From Amycolatopsis alkalitolerans (GTDB taxonomy: Bacteria; Actinomycetota; Actinomycetes; Mycobacteriales; Pseudonocardiaceae), in assembly GCF_006152065.1 (NCBI RefSeq), contig NZ_VDFW01000004.1:1-64000 (forward strand): 64,000 nucleotides of DNA. The letters run 5' to 3'. Below the pieces are notes generated by a model. The model worked only from the letters and a program-made list of their open reading frames with translations, was not told the DNA's origin and made no database searches. The first letter of the stretch is position 1. Each line of letters begins with the position of its first letter. A program made the position numbers and the translations under genes. Of the stretch, positions 46,108 to 56,423 are shown piece by piece.

Positions 46108-47064
46108 TCAGACGCGGCCGGCGATTCGGCGGCGGCGGGCGACCTCGGCCAGCAGCACTGCTGCGGCCACGGACGCGTTGAGCGACTCGACGCCGGCGGC
46201 CATGGGGATCGACACCGTCACGTCGCACGTCTCGCGCACGAGCCGGGACAGTCCGCGACCTTCCGAGCCCAGCACGATGACCAGCGGGTCGGCGGCGAGG
46301 TCCATCCCGTCGATGTCCACCGTGCCGTCGGCATCGAGGCCCGCGATCATCAGACCTTCGTTCGCCCAGGCCTTGAGTTGCCTGGTCAGGTTCGTGGCCA
46401 CCCCGATCGGCATCCGCGCGGCGGTCCCGGCGCTCGTCCGCCACGCGACCGCCGTCATTCCCGCACTGCGACGGCCCGGCAGCAGCACCCCGTGCGCGCC
46501 GAACGCCGCCGCGGATCGCACCACGGCACCGAGGTTCCGCGGGTCGGTGACCCCGTCGAGCGCGACCAGAAGTGGCGGTTCGCCCGAATCCCGCGCGGCC
46601 GCGAGCAGATCGTCGGGGTGGGCGTACTCGAACGGCGGCACCTGCAGCCCCAGACCCTGGTGCACCGCGCGATTCGTCTTGCGATCCAGTTCGTCGCGCG
46701 GGACCTCCAGCACCGAGATGCCTTTGTTCGCCGCCAGTTGCACGGCCTCGTTCACCCGGTCGTCCGCCTCGACGTTCAGCGCGACGTACAGCGTCGTGGC
46801 GGGAACACCGGCTCGCAGCGCCTCGACCACCGGGTTGCGCCCAGCGATGATCTCCGGCCCTTCGCCCTTCTTCTCCCGTGCCCGCTCCGCCTTCGCCGCG
46901 GCCGCCGCGCGCCGCTGCGCCGGATGCCCGGGGCGCATCTCCGCCCGCGGAGTCGGGCCCTTGCCTTCGAGGCCCTTGCGGCGCTGACCGCCCGAGCCCT
47001 TGACGGCACCCTTCTTACTGCCGGGATTGCGGATCGCACCCCGGCGCTTCGAGTTCCCTGCCAT
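46108..47064 (-). CDS. rlmB: 23S rRNA (guanosine-2'-O-)-methyltransferase, SpoU family
   Basis: A 318-residue trefoil-knot methyltransferase. A basic, low-complexity N-terminal extension of about 70 residues ([16 protein letters not shown]) precedes the L30e-like substrate domain ([15 protein letters not shown], about 72-150) and the SpoU catalytic domain with motif 1 [20 protein letters not shown], motif 2 [15 protein letters not shown] and motif 3 [20 protein letters not shown]. RlmB makes Gm2251 in E. coli; the basic N-terminal tail is common in actinobacteria. It directly follows cysS, as in M. tuberculosis. Confidence 0.93.
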   Translation of the reverse strand: MAGNSKRRGAIRNPGSKKGAVKGSGGQRRKGLEGKGPTPRAEMRPGHPAQRRAAAAAKAERAREKKGEGPEIIAGRNPVVEALRAGVPATTLYVALNVEADDRVNEAVQLAANKGISVLEVPRDELDRKTNRAVHQGLGLQVPPFEYAHPDDLLAAARDSGEPPLLVALDGVTDPRNLGAVVRSAAAFGAHGVLLPGRRSAGMTAVAWRTSAGTAARMPIGVATNLTRQLKAWANEGLMIAGLDADGTVDIDGMDLAADPLVIVLGSEGRGLSRLVRETCDVTVSIPMAAGVESLNASVAAAVLLAEVARRRRIAGRV

Positions 47065-47069
47065 CGTTC

Positions 47070-48449
47070 CTAAGCGTCCTTAACGGTCCACAGTGGACCA
47101 TCTGGGGTATCTTCGACCGCGATTCCGGCCTTGAGTAACCGATCCCGTACCGCGTCCGCGCGCGCGAAGTCGCGGGCCGCGCGGGCCTCCTGGCGTTCGG
47201 CGAGCATGCCGTCGACGAGATCGGAGAGCGCCTGGCGCCCGGGCATTTCCGTGCTGGCCGTCTCCGCCCACTCGGGGGCGAGCGGATCGAGGCCCAGCAC
47301 CCCCGTCATCGCGCGGACCGAGCCGGCGATCGTGCGGGCGGCCTCCTCGTTCCGCGCGTCCAGCGCCGCGTTGCCCTCGCGGACCGCGTTGTGCACCACC
47401 GCTACCGCCGCGGGCGTCGCGAGGTCGTCGTTCATCGCCGCGACGAACTCGGGCGCCAGCCCGCCAGGCTCGACGGAGCCCGCCCGGCGCAGGAACTGCT
47501 CGATCCGGCGATAGCCCGAAGCGGCCTCGGACAGCGCGGCGTCGGAGTACTCGATGGTCGAGCGGTAGTGCGGCTGGACGAGGTAGTACCGCAACTCCGC
47601 GGCGCGGTAGTTCTTCAGCATCGCTTCGATGGACACGGTGTTGCCGAGCGACTTCGACATCTTCTCGCCCGACAGCGTGACCCACGCGTTGTGCAGCCAG
47701 AACCGCGCGAACGGATCGCCCACCGCGTTCGACTGTGCGCGCTCGTTCTCGTGATGCGGGAACACCAGGTCGACGCCGCCGCCGTGGATGTCGAACTCGG
47801 CGCCGAGGTAGTTCGTCGCCATCGCCGAGCATTCGAGGTGCCAACCGGGGCGCCCCGGACCCCAAGGCGTCGGCCACGAAGGCTCACCGGGTTTGGCGCT
47901 CTTCCACAACGTGAAGTCACGCGGGTCGCGCTTGCCCCCGCCCAGCGACTCGCCTTGCTGGACTTCGTCGAGCTTCTGCCGCGAGAGCGCTCCGTACTCC
48001 GCGAACGTGCTCACCGAGAAGTAGACGTCACCGTCGGCCGCGTAGGCATGGCCGCTGTCGATGAGCCGCCGCATGAGCTCGACCATCTGCGTCATGTGCC
48101 CGGTCGCGCGCGGGGCGATCGACGGCGGGAGGCAGCCGAGCGCCAGGTACGCGTCCTCGAACGCGCGCTCGTGCGTGAACGCCCACTCCCACCACGGACG
48201 ACCCGCATCGGCCGCCTTGGTGATGATCTTGTCGTCGATGTCGGTGACGTTCCGCACGAACAGCACGTCGAGTCCATTGTGGAGCAGCCAGCGACGCAGG
48301 ACGTCGTAGTTCAGCGCGCCCCGGACGTGCCCGATATGCGGAATGCCCTGCACGGTGGCCCCGCACACGTAAATGGACGCCGTTCCACTACGAGCGGGAT
48401 GGAACTCCCGCGCGCTCCTGGTCGCGGTGTCGAATAGGTGTAAGGCCAC
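47070..48449 (-). CDS. cysS: Cysteinyl-tRNA synthetase
   Basis: A 459-residue class I synthetase. HIGH is in [17 protein letters not shown] and KMSKS in [14 protein letters not shown]. The zinc ligands are Cys in IYVCGATVQ, Cys in WHLECSAMA and the histidines in [11 protein letters not shown]. The GTG at 48449 starts [16 protein letters not shown], as in relatives. rlmB follows after five bases. A HAD hydrolase gene lies just upstream in the same orientation (34 bases). Confidence 0.96.
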   Translation of the reverse strand: MALHLFDTATRSAREFHPARSGTASIYVCGATVQGIPHIGHVRGALNYDVLRRWLLHNGLDVLFVRNVTDIDDKIITKAADAGRPWWEWAFTHERAFEDAYLALGCLPPSIAPRATGHMTQMVELMRRLIDSGHAYAADGDVYFSVSTFAEYGALSRQKLDEVQQGESLGGGKRDPRDFTLWKSAKPGEPSWPTPWGPGRPGWHLECSAMATNYLGAEFDIHGGGVDLVFPHHENERAQSNAVGDPFARFWLHNAWVTLSGEKMSKSLGNTVSIEAMLKNYRAAELRYYLVQPHYRSTIEYSDAALSEAASGYRRIEQFLRRAGSVEPGGLAPEFVAAMNDDLATPAAVAVVHNAVREGNAALDARNEEAARTIAGSVRAMTGVLGLDPLAPEWAETASTEMPGRQALSDLVDGMLAERQEARAARDFARADAVRDRLLKAGIAVEDTPDGPLWTVKDA

Positions 48450-48483
48450 CCTGAAATGGTACGGGGCCTGCCTGGGACCGCGG

Positions 48484-49170
48484 TCAGAGCACCCCGTGCC
48501 CGCGGAGCGAGGCGACCAGGGCGTCGGCCCGCTCGCTGGTGGGCAGCGGGTCGACCAGGGCGAAAGCGCAGCCCAGCGCGCGGGCGCCACCGTCGGCCTC
48601 GGCGCTGTCGCCGACCATCAGGGTCTCCTCCGGGTCGGCCGCCAGCCGGTCCAGCAGGATCTGGAAGATCGCCGGATCCGGTTTGATAGCGCCTTCCTCG
48701 AAGGAGAGCACGAACGAATCCACGTACTGGTCGAGGCCGCGACGGGTGAAGGCGGGCCGGATGTCGAACGCGATATTACTCAGCACCCCGACCTTGATCC
48801 CCTTGCCCGCGCAGTCCTTCAGCGCCGCCTCGGTGTCCGGGTACGGCGTCCACTCACCCGGATCGACCAGCCGGCCGTAGAGCGCCTCGGCCTGCTCGGC
48901 CTTCGGGACACCGGACCGGCGCAGGACCTCGAGGTAGATCTTCCGGTGCAGCGCCGGGTCGAGGTCGCGGTTCTCCCACGCGTACTGGTACTCCTCGGAC
49001 AGCTCGACGACCTTGCCCGTGGGTGCGGTCATCCGGCGCATCAGCTCGGTCTGGGCCTCGAGGTCCAGCGGTTCGCCCTCGGCGTCAGTGAGGTGGTGCA
49101 GCCAGCTCTCGTTCTGCTCCAGCCGGAACAAGGTGCCGGAGAAATCGAACATCACCGCCCGGATCGTCAC
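48484..49170 (-). CDS. HAD-superfamily hydrolase
   Basis: A 228-residue phosphatase-like enzyme. Motif I is [13 protein letters not shown], in which the usual DxDxT is Asp-Phe-Ser-Gly-Thr, so the second Asp is replaced by Ser; motif II is GVLSNIAFD, motif III has Lys in [10 protein letters not shown] and motif IV is [14 protein letters not shown] helical cap lies between motifs I and II. The Ser substitution may change or weaken phosphatase chemistry. It sits between cysS and ispF, genes that are adjacent in M. tuberculosis. The substrate is unknown. Confidence 0.88.
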   Translation of the reverse strand: MTIRAVMFDFSGTLFRLEQNESWLHHLTDAEGEPLDLEAQTELMRRMTAPTGKVVELSEEYQYAWENRDLDPALHRKIYLEVLRRSGVPKAEQAEALYGRLVDPGEWTPYPDTEAALKDCAGKGIKVGVLSNIAFDIRPAFTRRGLDQYVDSFVLSFEEGAIKPDPAIFQILLDRLAADPEETLMVGDSAEADGGARALGCAFALVDPLPTSERADALVASLRGHGVL

Positions 49171-49216
49171 GTCTCCAGCGTAGGGGGCCAGCTGCGTGCT
49201 TGGCGCGCGTTGTGAC

Positions 49217-49684
49217 CTACTCGGCGGCGAGCAGCAGCGCCGTGGCTACGGCGGCGATGCCCTCGCCGCGGCCGGTGAGGCCGAGCCCGTCGCTGGTCGT
49301 GCCGCTGACGGCGACCGGCCCGCCGGCCGCCTTGCTCAGCACGTCCTGGGCCTCCTCACGGCGCCTGCCGATGCGCGGCTCGTTGCCGATGACCTGCACC
49401 GACGCGTTGGCGAGCCGCCAGCCCGCGGCCGCGACCCGCCGCCGCACCTCGGCGACGAACTCCGGGCCGTGGACGCCTTCCCAGCGCGGGTCGCTCGTGC
49501 CGAACACCGAGCCGAGATCGCCGAGTCCCGCGGCCGACAGCATCGCGTCGCACAGCGCGTGGGCCGCGACGTCACCGTCGGAATGCCCGGCGCAGCCCGG
49601 AACGCCTTCCCAGAACAATCCGGCGACCCAGCATTCACGGCCTCGCTCGACCGGATGTACGTCGACGCCCGTTCCGACCCTCAC
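49217..49684 (-). CDS. ispF: 2-C-methyl-D-erythritol 2,4-cyclodiphosphate synthase
   Basis: A 155-residue MEP-pathway enzyme forming the cyclic diphosphate. The metal ligands appear in [13 protein letters not shown] (Asp-x-His) and [16 protein letters not shown] (His). [17 protein letters not shown] and the closing [17 protein letters not shown] are family signatures. Length is normal. The GTG at 49684 overlaps the stop of the ispD-like gene, so the two are co-translated. Unlike its partner, this protein keeps all expected motifs. Confidence 0.94.
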   Translation of the reverse strand: MRVGTGVDVHPVERGRECWVAGLFWEGVPGCAGHSDGDVAAHALCDAMLSAAGLGDLGSVFGTSDPRWEGVHGPEFVAEVRRRVAAAGWRLANASVQVIGNEPRIGRRREEAQDVLSKAAGGPVAVSGTTSDGLGLTGRGEGIAAVATALLLAAE

Positions 49685-50319
49685 GCCTGCTCCTCGCTCA
49701 GCAACGCCGACACGACAGCGACGTCGAACGGCGTCGTGATCCGGATTCCGTTCTGGTGCCCGGCGATCGTGTGCACCGTTTCGGGCGGTTCCGTAAGCGG
49801 GTCGACGCCGCGCGTGCACATTTCGTGAAGTGACTCGGGCGTGCAGCCGAACGGCGCCTGAACAGTGCGCAAGCGGGCGCGATCCTCCGTGGCGATGATC
49901 ACCTCGTGCGAATTCACGAGTTTGACCGTGTCCGTGACGGGAAGGACCGGAATGACGGTGGCAGCCCCCTGTGAAACCGTGTCCGCCACCGCCCGGATGA
50001 CGGGAGGAGGGACGAACGCGCGGCTCGCGTCACAAATCAAGATCACGTCGAGCCCACCGGGAAGGCTTTCGAACGCGAGCCGAATCGATTCGGCCCGGGA
50101 ACCGTCGCAGGGCAGTACCCGGCACTGTTTTCCAGTACCGGGTACCGCCCGCACGATCGATTCGTAGCTGCCGACTTCTCGCTTCGGGACGACGATCCGC
50201 AGGTGATCCACGCAGCCCGCATCGAGCACGCCGCGGACGGCGTGCACCAGCAACGGCTCACCCTGAACGCGAACGTCCAGGCCCTCGGCGTCGGCGATGA
50301 CGAGCGCAGCCGCCTTCAT
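49681..50319 (-). CDS. ispD: Divergent IspD-like cytidylyltransferase
   Basis: A 212-residue protein in the conserved ispD position between carD and ispF. The middle and C-terminal parts follow Isp[55 protein letters not shown] and a VQAPFGC segment for VQTPQGF. The N-terminal CTP-binding loop, normally of the form AAGxGxRxxxxxPK with an essential Arg and Lys, is absent; the protein instead starts [20 protein letters not shown]. Near the C-terminus the usual IKIT lysine appears as Arg in GIRITTP. The enzyme may be inactive, altered, or use other residues. I see no frameshift that would restore the motif. Confidence 0.75.
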   Translation of the reverse strand: MKAAALVIADAEGLDVRVQGEPLLVHAVRGVLDAGCVDHLRIVVPKREVGSYESIVRAVPGTGKQCRVLPCDGSRAESIRLAFESLPGGLDVILICDASRAFVPPPVIRAVADTVSQGAATVIPVLPVTDTVKLVNSHEVIIATEDRARLRTVQAPFGCTPESLHEMCTRGVDPLTEPPETVHTIAGHQNGIRITTPFDVAVVSALLSEEQA

Positions 50320-50354
50320 AAGCTGTTTTTCACAGACGGTGCGCCCTCGGCCGG

Positions 50355-50846
50355 TTAAACCGCCGCGGTTTCCAGCACCTCGTCGAGGAGGGTTTCCGCC
50401 TTGCCCTCGTCGGTGCCCTCCGCCAGGGCCAGTTCACTCACCAGGATCTGCCGAGCCTTGGCCAGCATCCGCTTCTCACCAGCGGAAAGGCCACGGTCCT
50501 TCTCTCGCCGCCAGAGGTCGCGCACCACTTCGGCCACCTTGTTCACGTCGCCCGAGGCGAGTTTCTCCAGGTTGGCCTTGTACCGACGAGACCAGTTCGT
50601 GGGCTCTTCGGTGTGGGGAGCACGCAGCACGTCGAAGACGCGGTTCAGACCATCCTGGCCTACTACGTCCCGCACACCGACGATCTCGGCGTTATCAGCG
50701 GGAACGCGAACCGTGAGATCTCCCTGCGCGACTTTGAGGACGAGGTACTGCTTCTCCTCGCCCTTGATCACACGGGTCTCGATGGCTTCGATGAGTGCGG
50801 CACCGTGGTGCGGGTAGACGACGGTCTCTCCGACCTTGAAAACCAT
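50355..50846 (-). CDS. carD: CarD-family RNA polymerase-binding regulator
   Basis: A 163-residue transcription factor. The N-terminal RNA polymerase-interacting Tudor-like domain is visible in [20 protein letters not shown], and the C-terminal helical DNA-binding domain contains the Trp in [20 protein letters not shown] that wedges the upstream edge of the promoter bubble in mycobacteria. CarD stabilises open complexes at many promoters, including rRNA promoters. It is the first gene of the carD-ispD-ispF group and is divergent from lpqE over a 275-base gap. Confidence 0.96.
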   Translation of the reverse strand: MVFKVGETVVYPHHGAALIEAIETRVIKGEEKQYLVLKVAQGDLTVRVPADNAEIVGVRDVVGQDGLNRVFDVLRAPHTEEPTNWSRRYKANLEKLASGDVNKVAEVVRDLWRREKDRGLSAGEKRMLAKARQILVSELALAEGTDEGKAETLLDEVLETAAV

Positions 50847-51121
50847 GTGTCCTCTGCCCCTTTCGCTGGGTCCATACTAGCACGCCGCGGACAGGCCCAC
50901 CTAGCGGGGCGAGATCGTCCTCGCAGGTCAGGGGCCATGCGCGGGCAGTCGCGGGGGTTGACAAATCCACTTTCGGCGTGCTCATGCAGGTGGTCCACCG
51001 GATGATCACGAATCCACTGTGGACGGTCTGGCGCGGCCATCGGCCACCGGGTTCCGCCCCCCGGAACCGCCCCGGCTAGTCTGCGCAGTGGTAATGCGGG
51101 CTCTAGGAGGGACTGAAGACC
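50847..51121. promoter_or_regulatory. Divergent promoter region carD / lpqE-radA
   Basis: This 275-base gap must contain the promoters of two diverging operons. On the plus strand TTGACA at 50958-50963 is a clear -35 box, but the hexamer 17 bases further (CTCATG) is a poor -10. The minus-strand carD promoter cannot be placed with confidence. No open frame worth calling is present. Confidence 0.4.
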
Positions 51122-51736
51122 GTGAGGCTGCAGAAACGTCGTGCGCTGACTTCGGGCGTCCTGGGCCTCGGTGCGGCTCTGGCGCTGGCCGGGTGCGGTG
51201 CCGGGCAGATCACCCAGACCGACACCATGGTGCCCGCGGTCAACGGCGCGCTCGCGACGGTAGGCAAGATCTCCGTGCGCAACGCCGGTCTGGCCAACAC
51301 CAACAGCTGCCAGCAGGCGTACCCGGCGGGGTCGAACGCCCCGCTTACGCTGACGATCGGGAACGCCGGCGCGAAGGACGACGAGCTGGTCTCGGTCTCC
51401 TCGCCGAACGCGTCGAACGTGACCATCGGCGGGCAGAAGACGGTCGTCGGCGCGAGCAGCCTCGTCGTCGGTCCGGCCGACCGGCCGGAGTCCGGTTCCG
51501 GTCGCACCTCCGCCTCGCCGACGAGCAGCCCCACGACCGGCGAGAACGGCACGCTCGGGCGTGCCACCATCGTGCTGGAGGGCATCAAGCAGGTCATTTG
51601 GCCCGGCCAGATGACCCCGGTCACGTTCGTCTTCCGCGACGCCGGCCCGGTGACCATTCAGCTGCCGATCGACGCGCCCACCAAGGAGCTGCCCGACTGC
51701 CAGACCGCTTCGCAACAGGCCGAAGCCGGTAACTGA
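51122..51736 (+). CDS. lpqE: LpqE-like lipoprotein
   Basis: A 204-residue exported lipoprotein in the position of M. tuberculosis Rv3584 (lpqE). The signal peptide ends with the lipobox LAGC (Cys25). The mature part is a beta-rich, low-Cys domain with VGKISVRNAGLANTNSC and a C-terminal PVTFVFRDAGPVTIQLPI strand pattern, similar in layout to PCu(A)C-type copper-binding domains, though no Met/His copper motif is visible. A Ser/Thr/Gly-rich linker occurs at residues 124-140. The GTG start follows GGAGGGACTGAAG. radA follows after 33 bases. Confidence 0.8.
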   Translation: MRLQKRRALTSGVLGLGAALALAGCGAGQITQTDTMVPAVNGALATVGKISVRNAGLANTNSCQQAYPAGSNAPLTLTIGNAGAKDDELVSVSSPNASNVTIGGQKTVVGASSLVVGPADRPESGSGRTSASPTSSPTTGENGTLGRATIVLEGIKQVIWPGQMTPVTFVFRDAGPVTIQLPIDAPTKELPDCQTASQQAEAGN

Positions 51737-51769
51737 AACTGTCGGTGGCGCCCGCTAACGTCGGCGACC

Positions 51770-53128
51770 GTGGTCAAGAAGGGCGTCAGCTACCGCTGCG
51801 GCGAGTGCGGTCACGAAGCCGCGAAATGGGTCGGCCGCTGCCCTGAATGTCAGGCTTGGGGCACGATCGAGGAGCGCGGGGACGCGCGCCCGGCGGTGGC
51901 CAGGGTCGCCGCCGGAGCCCCCAGCGCCCCGGCGCGGCCGATCGGGCAGGTCGATCTCGAAGCCGCACGGGCACGGCCGACCGGGGTGCCGGAGCTGGAT
52001 CGGGTGCTGGGTGGTGGGCTCGTGCCGGGAGCAGTCGTGCTGCTCGCCGGTGAGCCGGGCGTCGGCAAGTCGACGTTGCTGCTGGAGGTCGCCTACCAGT
52101 GGGCGGCCGGGTCGGCGAAACCCGCGCTGTACGTGACGGGTGAGGAGTCCGCGGGCCAGGTGCGGTTGCGAGCCGACCGCACCGGGAACCTGCACGACCG
52201 CATGTTCCTGGCCGCGGAGAGCGATCTCGGGGCGATCCTCGGGCATGTCGAGGCGATCGATCCCGGAGTGCTGATCGTCGATTCCGTGCAGACGATGGCG
52301 TCCCCCCAGGCCGAGAGCGCGCCCGGCGGGGTCACGCAGGTGCGGGCGGTGACGGCCGGGTTGGTGGCGCTGGCCAAGGAGCGGGGCCTCCCGATCGTGC
52401 TCGTCGGGCACGTCACGAAGGACGGTTCGGTCGCCGGGCCGCGCGTGCTGGAGCATCTGGTGGACGTGGTGCTGCAGTTCGAGGGGGACAGGCATTCGAC
52501 GCTGCGGATGGTGCGCGGGGTCAAGAACCGGTTCGGCGCGGCCGACGAGATCGGCTGCTTCGAGTTGCGGGACGACGGGATCGTCGGGATGCCGGATCCG
52601 TCGGGGCTGTTCATGAACCGGCATGCCGAGGCCGTGCCGGGCACCGCGATCACGGTGACCATCGAGGGCAAGCGGCCGCTGCTGTGCGAGGTGCAGGCGC
52701 TGGTGTCGAAGACGACGCTGCCGCAGCCGAGGCGGGCGGTGAGCGGGCTCGACTCGGCGCGGGTCGGCATGGTGCTGGCGGTGCTGGACAAACACGCCGA
52801 GGTGCGGTTCGGGGAGAAGGACGTCTACTCGGCGACCGTCGGCGGGATGAAGGTGACGGAGCCGGCGGTGGACCTTGCCGTGATGCTGGCGATCGCGTCG
52901 TCGGACAAGGACGTGGCGCTGTCGCCGCGGCTGGTTTCGATCGGTGAGGTCGGGCTGGCCGGGGAGATCCGCCGCGTGACCGGCGTCGGGCGCCGGCTGG
53001 CCGAGGCGGCGCGGATGGGCTTCACGCACGCGATCGTGCCGCCGGACCCGGGGAAGCTACCGGACGGGATCCGGGTGCTGCAGGTGAGCACCGTCGCGGA
53101 GGCGGTGAACGCGGCGATGAGGGCATAG
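51770..53128 (+). CDS. radA: DNA repair protein RadA
   Basis: A 452-residue RecA-like helicase acting in recombination branch migration. It opens with the four-cysteine zinc motif CGECGHEAAKWVGRCPECQA, then Walker A LAGEPGVGKSTLLLEVAYQ, Walker B LIVDSVQTMA, the RadA-specific KNRFGAADEIGCFE, and a C-terminal Lon-protease-like domain (VTEPAVDLAVMLAIASSDKD). GTG at 51770 gives the zinc motif at residue 7. It pairs with lpqE as in M. tuberculosis (Rv3584-Rv3585). Confidence 0.96.
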   Translation: MVKKGVSYRCGECGHEAAKWVGRCPECQAWGTIEERGDARPAVARVAAGAPSAPARPIGQVDLEAARARPTGVPELDRVLGGGLVPGAVVLLAGEPGVGKSTLLLEVAYQWAAGSAKPALYVTGEESAGQVRLRADRTGNLHDRMFLAAESDLGAILGHVEAIDPGVLIVDSVQTMASPQAESAPGGVTQVRAVTAGLVALAKERGLPIVLVGHVTKDGSVAGPRVLEHLVDVVLQFEGDRHSTLRMVRGVKNRFGAADEIGCFELRDDGIVGMPDPSGLFMNRHAEAVPGTAITVTIEGKRPLLCEVQALVSKTTLPQPRRAVSGLDSARVGMVLAVLDKHAEVRFGEKDVYSATVGGMKVTEPAVDLAVMLAIASSDKDVALSPRLVSIGEVGLAGEIRRVTGVGRRLAEAARMGFTHAIVPPDPGKLPDGIRVLQVSTVAEAVNAAMRA

Positions 53129-53179
53129 CAGTCGCACGGAGTGCGTCGGTTGAGGGTGGTGGCGGGGAAGTGGCCGGCG

Positions 53180-53764
53180 CTAGCAGAGTTCGGAGGTGTC
53201 GATCTTCACCGGGACCGGGCCAGCGGCCATGGTGATGGTCTCGCCTGCCTCGGCGTGTACCACTTGCACGTAATCGGCCTCCTCGAGCCGGTAGCCGCGG
53301 AAGCTGACCGGCTTGCCGAGTGGAGTTTCGACGAGCCATAGGTACGGGATCGCGGCCTCGGCATAGGCGGCGATCTTGGTCTCGCGCTCGGTCCGGCGGT
53401 TCCCCGGCGACCATATCTCCGCAGCCAATAACACGTCGGCGGGCTCGAAAGCCGGGCGGCTGTCGCCGACCTTGACGATGACGAGATCCGGAATGAGCGC
53501 GGTGCGGAACGGCGTGCTGATCCGCACGCCGACATCCTGCAGCACCTCCAAGCCAGCCAAGCCAGCGGCTACGAGCCCGTTGTCGATCGCTCGGGCGAGC
53601 CGGAACGACGCACGCTGATGGCCGGACGTTGCGGGCGGTGTCATCTTGAAATACCCCAGGAGCAGTTCGAGGCGCGAACCGTCGTCGGGCGTATCCGCCG
53701 CCAGCCAGTCCTCGACCGTGACAGGGCCGAGCGCCTGCTGCTTGTCCGCGAGCTGAGCAGTCAT
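53180..53764 (-). CDS. Uma2-family (DUF820) PD-(D/E)xK endonuclease-like protein
   Basis: A 194-residue protein of the Uma2 family, with a restriction-endonuclease-like fold. The catalytic pattern is visible as Asp in ALIPDLVIVKVG, Glu in LLAAEIWSPGNRRTER and Lys in ETKIAAYAEAAIPYLWLVE. The N-terminal part (VTVEDWLAADTPDDGSRLEL) is typical. Uma2 genes are very numerous in some actinobacteria and cyanobacteria and their role is not settled; some sit with mobile DNA. No partner gene is apparent. ATG at 53764 follows a GGAGGCGCAGC site. Confidence 0.85.
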   Translation of the reverse strand: MTAQLADKQQALGPVTVEDWLAADTPDDGSRLELLLGYFKMTPPATSGHQRASFRLARAIDNGLVAAGLAGLEVLQDVGVRISTPFRTALIPDLVIVKVGDSRPAFEPADVLLAAEIWSPGNRRTERETKIAAYAEAAIPYLWLVETPLGKPVSFRGYRLEEADYVQVVHAEAGETITMAAGPVPVKIDTSELC

Positions 53765-53867
53765 GCTGCGCCTCCTTATCTCCGGCCGTTCGCCTCAGGT
53801 CGAGTTTACCGGGATACACCACCACACGGCGGAAAACGCCTGGTCACGCGGACGCGCCACGCCGCGG

Positions 53868-56423
53868 CTACTGGCCCGCCAGCAGCTTCGCGCAGCGGAT
53901 GAGGCCGATGTGCGAGTACGCCTGCGGGTGGTTGCCCAGCGACCGTTCCGCGATCGGGTCGTACTGCTCGGGCAGCAGGCCCGTCGGGCCGGTCGCGTCG
54001 ACCATCTGCTCGAACAGTTCCTCCGCCTCGGTCCGGCGCCCGGTCAGCAGGTACGCCTCGATCAGCCACGCCGCGCACAGGTGGAACCCGCCCTCGCCGC
54101 CGGGCAGGCCGTCGTCGCGGCGGTAGCGGTACACCGTCGAACCGCTGCGCAGTTCGGCCTCGATCGCCGTCACCGTCGACTGGAACCGCTCGTCGGCCGG
54201 GTCGATCAGCCCGGACAGGCCGACGAACAGCGAGGCCGCGTCCAGGTCCGTGCCGTCGTACGCCGTGGTGAACGCCTGGACCTCTTCGTTCCAGCCGTTC
54301 TCCAGCACGTCGCTCGCGATGGTCGCGCGCAGTTCGCGCCAGCCGTGCGGGATTTCGCGCTCGTACACCTCGCCGAGCTTGAGCGCGCGGTCGATCGTCA
54401 CCCAGCACATCACGCGCGAATACACCCGGTGACGCGGCACGTGCCGCTCCTCCCAGATGCCGTGGTCGGCTTCGTTCCACCGCCGCGTCACGGCTTCGGC
54501 CATCGCGCGCACCATCTGCCAGTCCTCGTCCCGCAGCTCACCACGAGCCTCCGCGAGCCCGACCACCAGTTCCACCACCGGGCCGAACACGTCAAGTTGC
54601 ACCTGGTGGTTCGCCAGGTTGCCGACGCGCACGGGCCGCGAGCCGGCGTAACCCGGCAGGGTGTCGATGACGGCCTCCGCGCCCAACGTCGTGCCGGCCA
54701 GCGTGTACAGCGGGTGCAACCGCTCCGGGCCCGCGAGCGTCGACAGGACGCCGTGCAGCCAGGTCAGGTACCCGTCCGCTTCGGACAGCGAGCCGAGTCC
54801 GACCAGTTCCCGTACGGTCATCGCCGCGTCGCGGATCCAGCAGTACCGGTAGTCCCAGTTCCGCACCCCGCCGATCTCTTCGGGCAGCGAGGACGTGGCC
54901 GCAGCCATCACCCCACCGGTGTCGGTGTCGCACAGCCCGCGCAGCGTCAGCGCCGAACGCGCGACGAGTTCCGCCTCGACGTTCGGCAGCTTCAGCCCGG
55001 AGGCCCACTCGCTCCAGTACCGGCCGGCCCGCGCCCTGCGGTCCACTTCGGACAGCTCGGCCGCGCCGAGATCCGTTGTGCCACAACGCAGTTCGAGCAC
55101 TACCGGCACATCCTGCGTGGGGTTGACGACCGCGGTGGCGGTGTCGTGCAGGCCGTCGTTGGTGATCTCCCAGGACACCCCCGGCGAGCGCAGCACGATC
55201 GGCTCCGACGTGCCGACCACGCGCAGGCCGTCGGCCTCGGGCACCAGGTTGACCGGCACGGCGCCGAACTCGGGTCGCGGCGCGAACACCACCGTGGCCG
55301 CCGTCGCCCCGGAGATGACCCGCACCAGGTCCGTCCGGTGCGCGGGGGTGTCCGGCTCGAGGTAGTCGGTGACGAGCAGCCGGGACCAGCGGGTCTCGAC
55401 CGTCATCGTGGCCGGCAGATAGCGCTGGCCGAGCGGCAGGTTCCCGTTGCGCTGCGTGGAATCCCCGCGCGCGGGGTTGATCGAGAAATGTCCCGCGCCG
55501 GTGCCGCCGAGCAGGTCCGCGAACACCGCGGGCGCATCGGGCCCGGGGTGGCACAGCCAGGTGAGCCTGGCGTCCGGGGTGAGCAGCGCGACCGAACGCT
55601 CGTTGGCCAGCATGGACAGCCGCTCGATGGGCGGCGCCTGCTCGCCGTAGAGCCAGTTCCGCCGCTCCTCCAGGATGAACGCGAGCGCGGTCGCGACGTC
55701 CTCGGTGCCCCCGACATGGTATGTGGCAAGGGTTTCCCCGCCGCCCACCTTGACGCCGACGTCCGGACCGGACAGCCGCGCGAACGCCTTCTCGTCGGTC
55801 ACGTCGTCGCCGAGGAACACCGCGGCCGTCGCGCCGACCTGGTGGCGCAGGGTGTCGAGCGCGCGGCCCTTGTCGGTCTGCACGACCGCGAGTTCGACGA
55901 CCTCCTTGCCATCCGTCGTCGTCACACCGTCCCAAGTGCACGGTCCACTGTGGATCGATTCGAGGACGCCGTGCGCGGCGTCGCGCTCGGCGCGGCGAAC
56001 GTGCACCGCGATGCTCGCGGGCTTGACCTCCAGCTGCACCCCGGGCACGCCGTCGGCCAGCTCCTCCAGCTCGCGCTCGAGCTTGCGGTGCAGCTCGCGG
56101 GCCTTCTTGTCGAGCGCGTGCACGAACCCGATGTCGAACTCGGAACCGTGGCTGCCGACCAGGTGGACCTCGGACGGCAGGCGGGACAGGATCGCCAGAT
56201 CGCGCAGGGCGCGGCCGGAGATCACCGCGGTGGTCGTCTCGTGCAGCCCGGCGAGCGAGCGCAGCGCGCCGACGGACTCGGGCAGCGGCCTCGCCTCGTG
56301 CGGGTTGGTCACGATCGGAGCCAAGGTCCCGTCGTAGTCGCACGCGACCAGCAGTCGCGGCGTGCGGGCGATCTGCACGATCGCACGGCGCAGCTCGGCG
56401 GGCAGGGACTCGGCGGTCACCAC
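53868..56423 (-). CDS. Trehalose-6-phosphate phosphatase fused to GH15-family hydrolase
   Basis: An 851-residue two-part protein. Residues 1-260 are an OtsB-type HAD phosphatase: VACDYDGTLAPIV near residue 27, AVISGRALRDLA, GSHGSEFDIG and FLGDDVTDEKAF. The remainder is a GH15-type glycoside hydrolase with a beta-sandwich (about 270-470) and an alpha/alpha barrel carrying RNWDYRYCWIRDAAMTVREL, IWEERHVPRHRVYSRVMCWV and LLPEQYDPIAERSLGNHPQA, as in actinobacterial trehalases and glucoamylases. Coupled to otsA, the first part completes trehalose synthesis, whereas a trehalase-type second part would break trehalose down. The start is GTG-GTG at 56423. Confidence 0.92.
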   Translation of the reverse strand: MVTAESLPAELRRAIVQIARTPRLLVACDYDGTLAPIVTNPHEARPLPESVGALRSLAGLHETTTAVISGRALRDLAILSRLPSEVHLVGSHGSEFDIGFVHALDKKARELHRKLERELEELADGVPGVQLEVKPASIAVHVRRAERDAAHGVLESIHSGPCTWDGVTTTDGKEVVELAVVQTDKGRALDTLRHQVGATAAVFLGDDVTDEKAFARLSGPDVGVKVGGGETLATYHVGGTEDVATALAFILEERRNWLYGEQAPPIERLSMLANERSVALLTPDARLTWLCHPGPDAPAVFADLLGGTGAGHFSINPARGDSTQRNGNLPLGQRYLPATMTVETRWSRLLVTDYLEPDTPAHRTDLVRVISGATAATVVFAPRPEFGAVPVNLVPEADGLRVVGTSEPIVLRSPGVSWEITNDGLHDTATAVVNPTQDVPVVLELRCGTTDLGAAELSEVDRRARAGRYWSEWASGLKLPNVEAELVARSALTLRGLCDTDTGGVMAAATSSLPEEIGGVRNWDYRYCWIRDAAMTVRELVGLGSLSEADGYLTWLHGVLSTLAGPERLHPLYTLAGTTLGAEAVIDTLPGYAGSRPVRVGNLANHQVQLDVFGPVVELVVGLAEARGELRDEDWQMVRAMAEAVTRRWNEADHGIWEERHVPRHRVYSRVMCWVTIDRALKLGEVYEREIPHGWRELRATIASDVLENGWNEEVQAFTTAYDGTDLDAASLFVGLSGLIDPADERFQSTVTAIEAELRSGSTVYRYRRDDGLPGGEGGFHLCAAWLIEAYLLTGRRTEAEELFEQMVDATGPTGLLPEQYDPIAERSLGNHPQAYSHIGLIRCAKLLAGQ

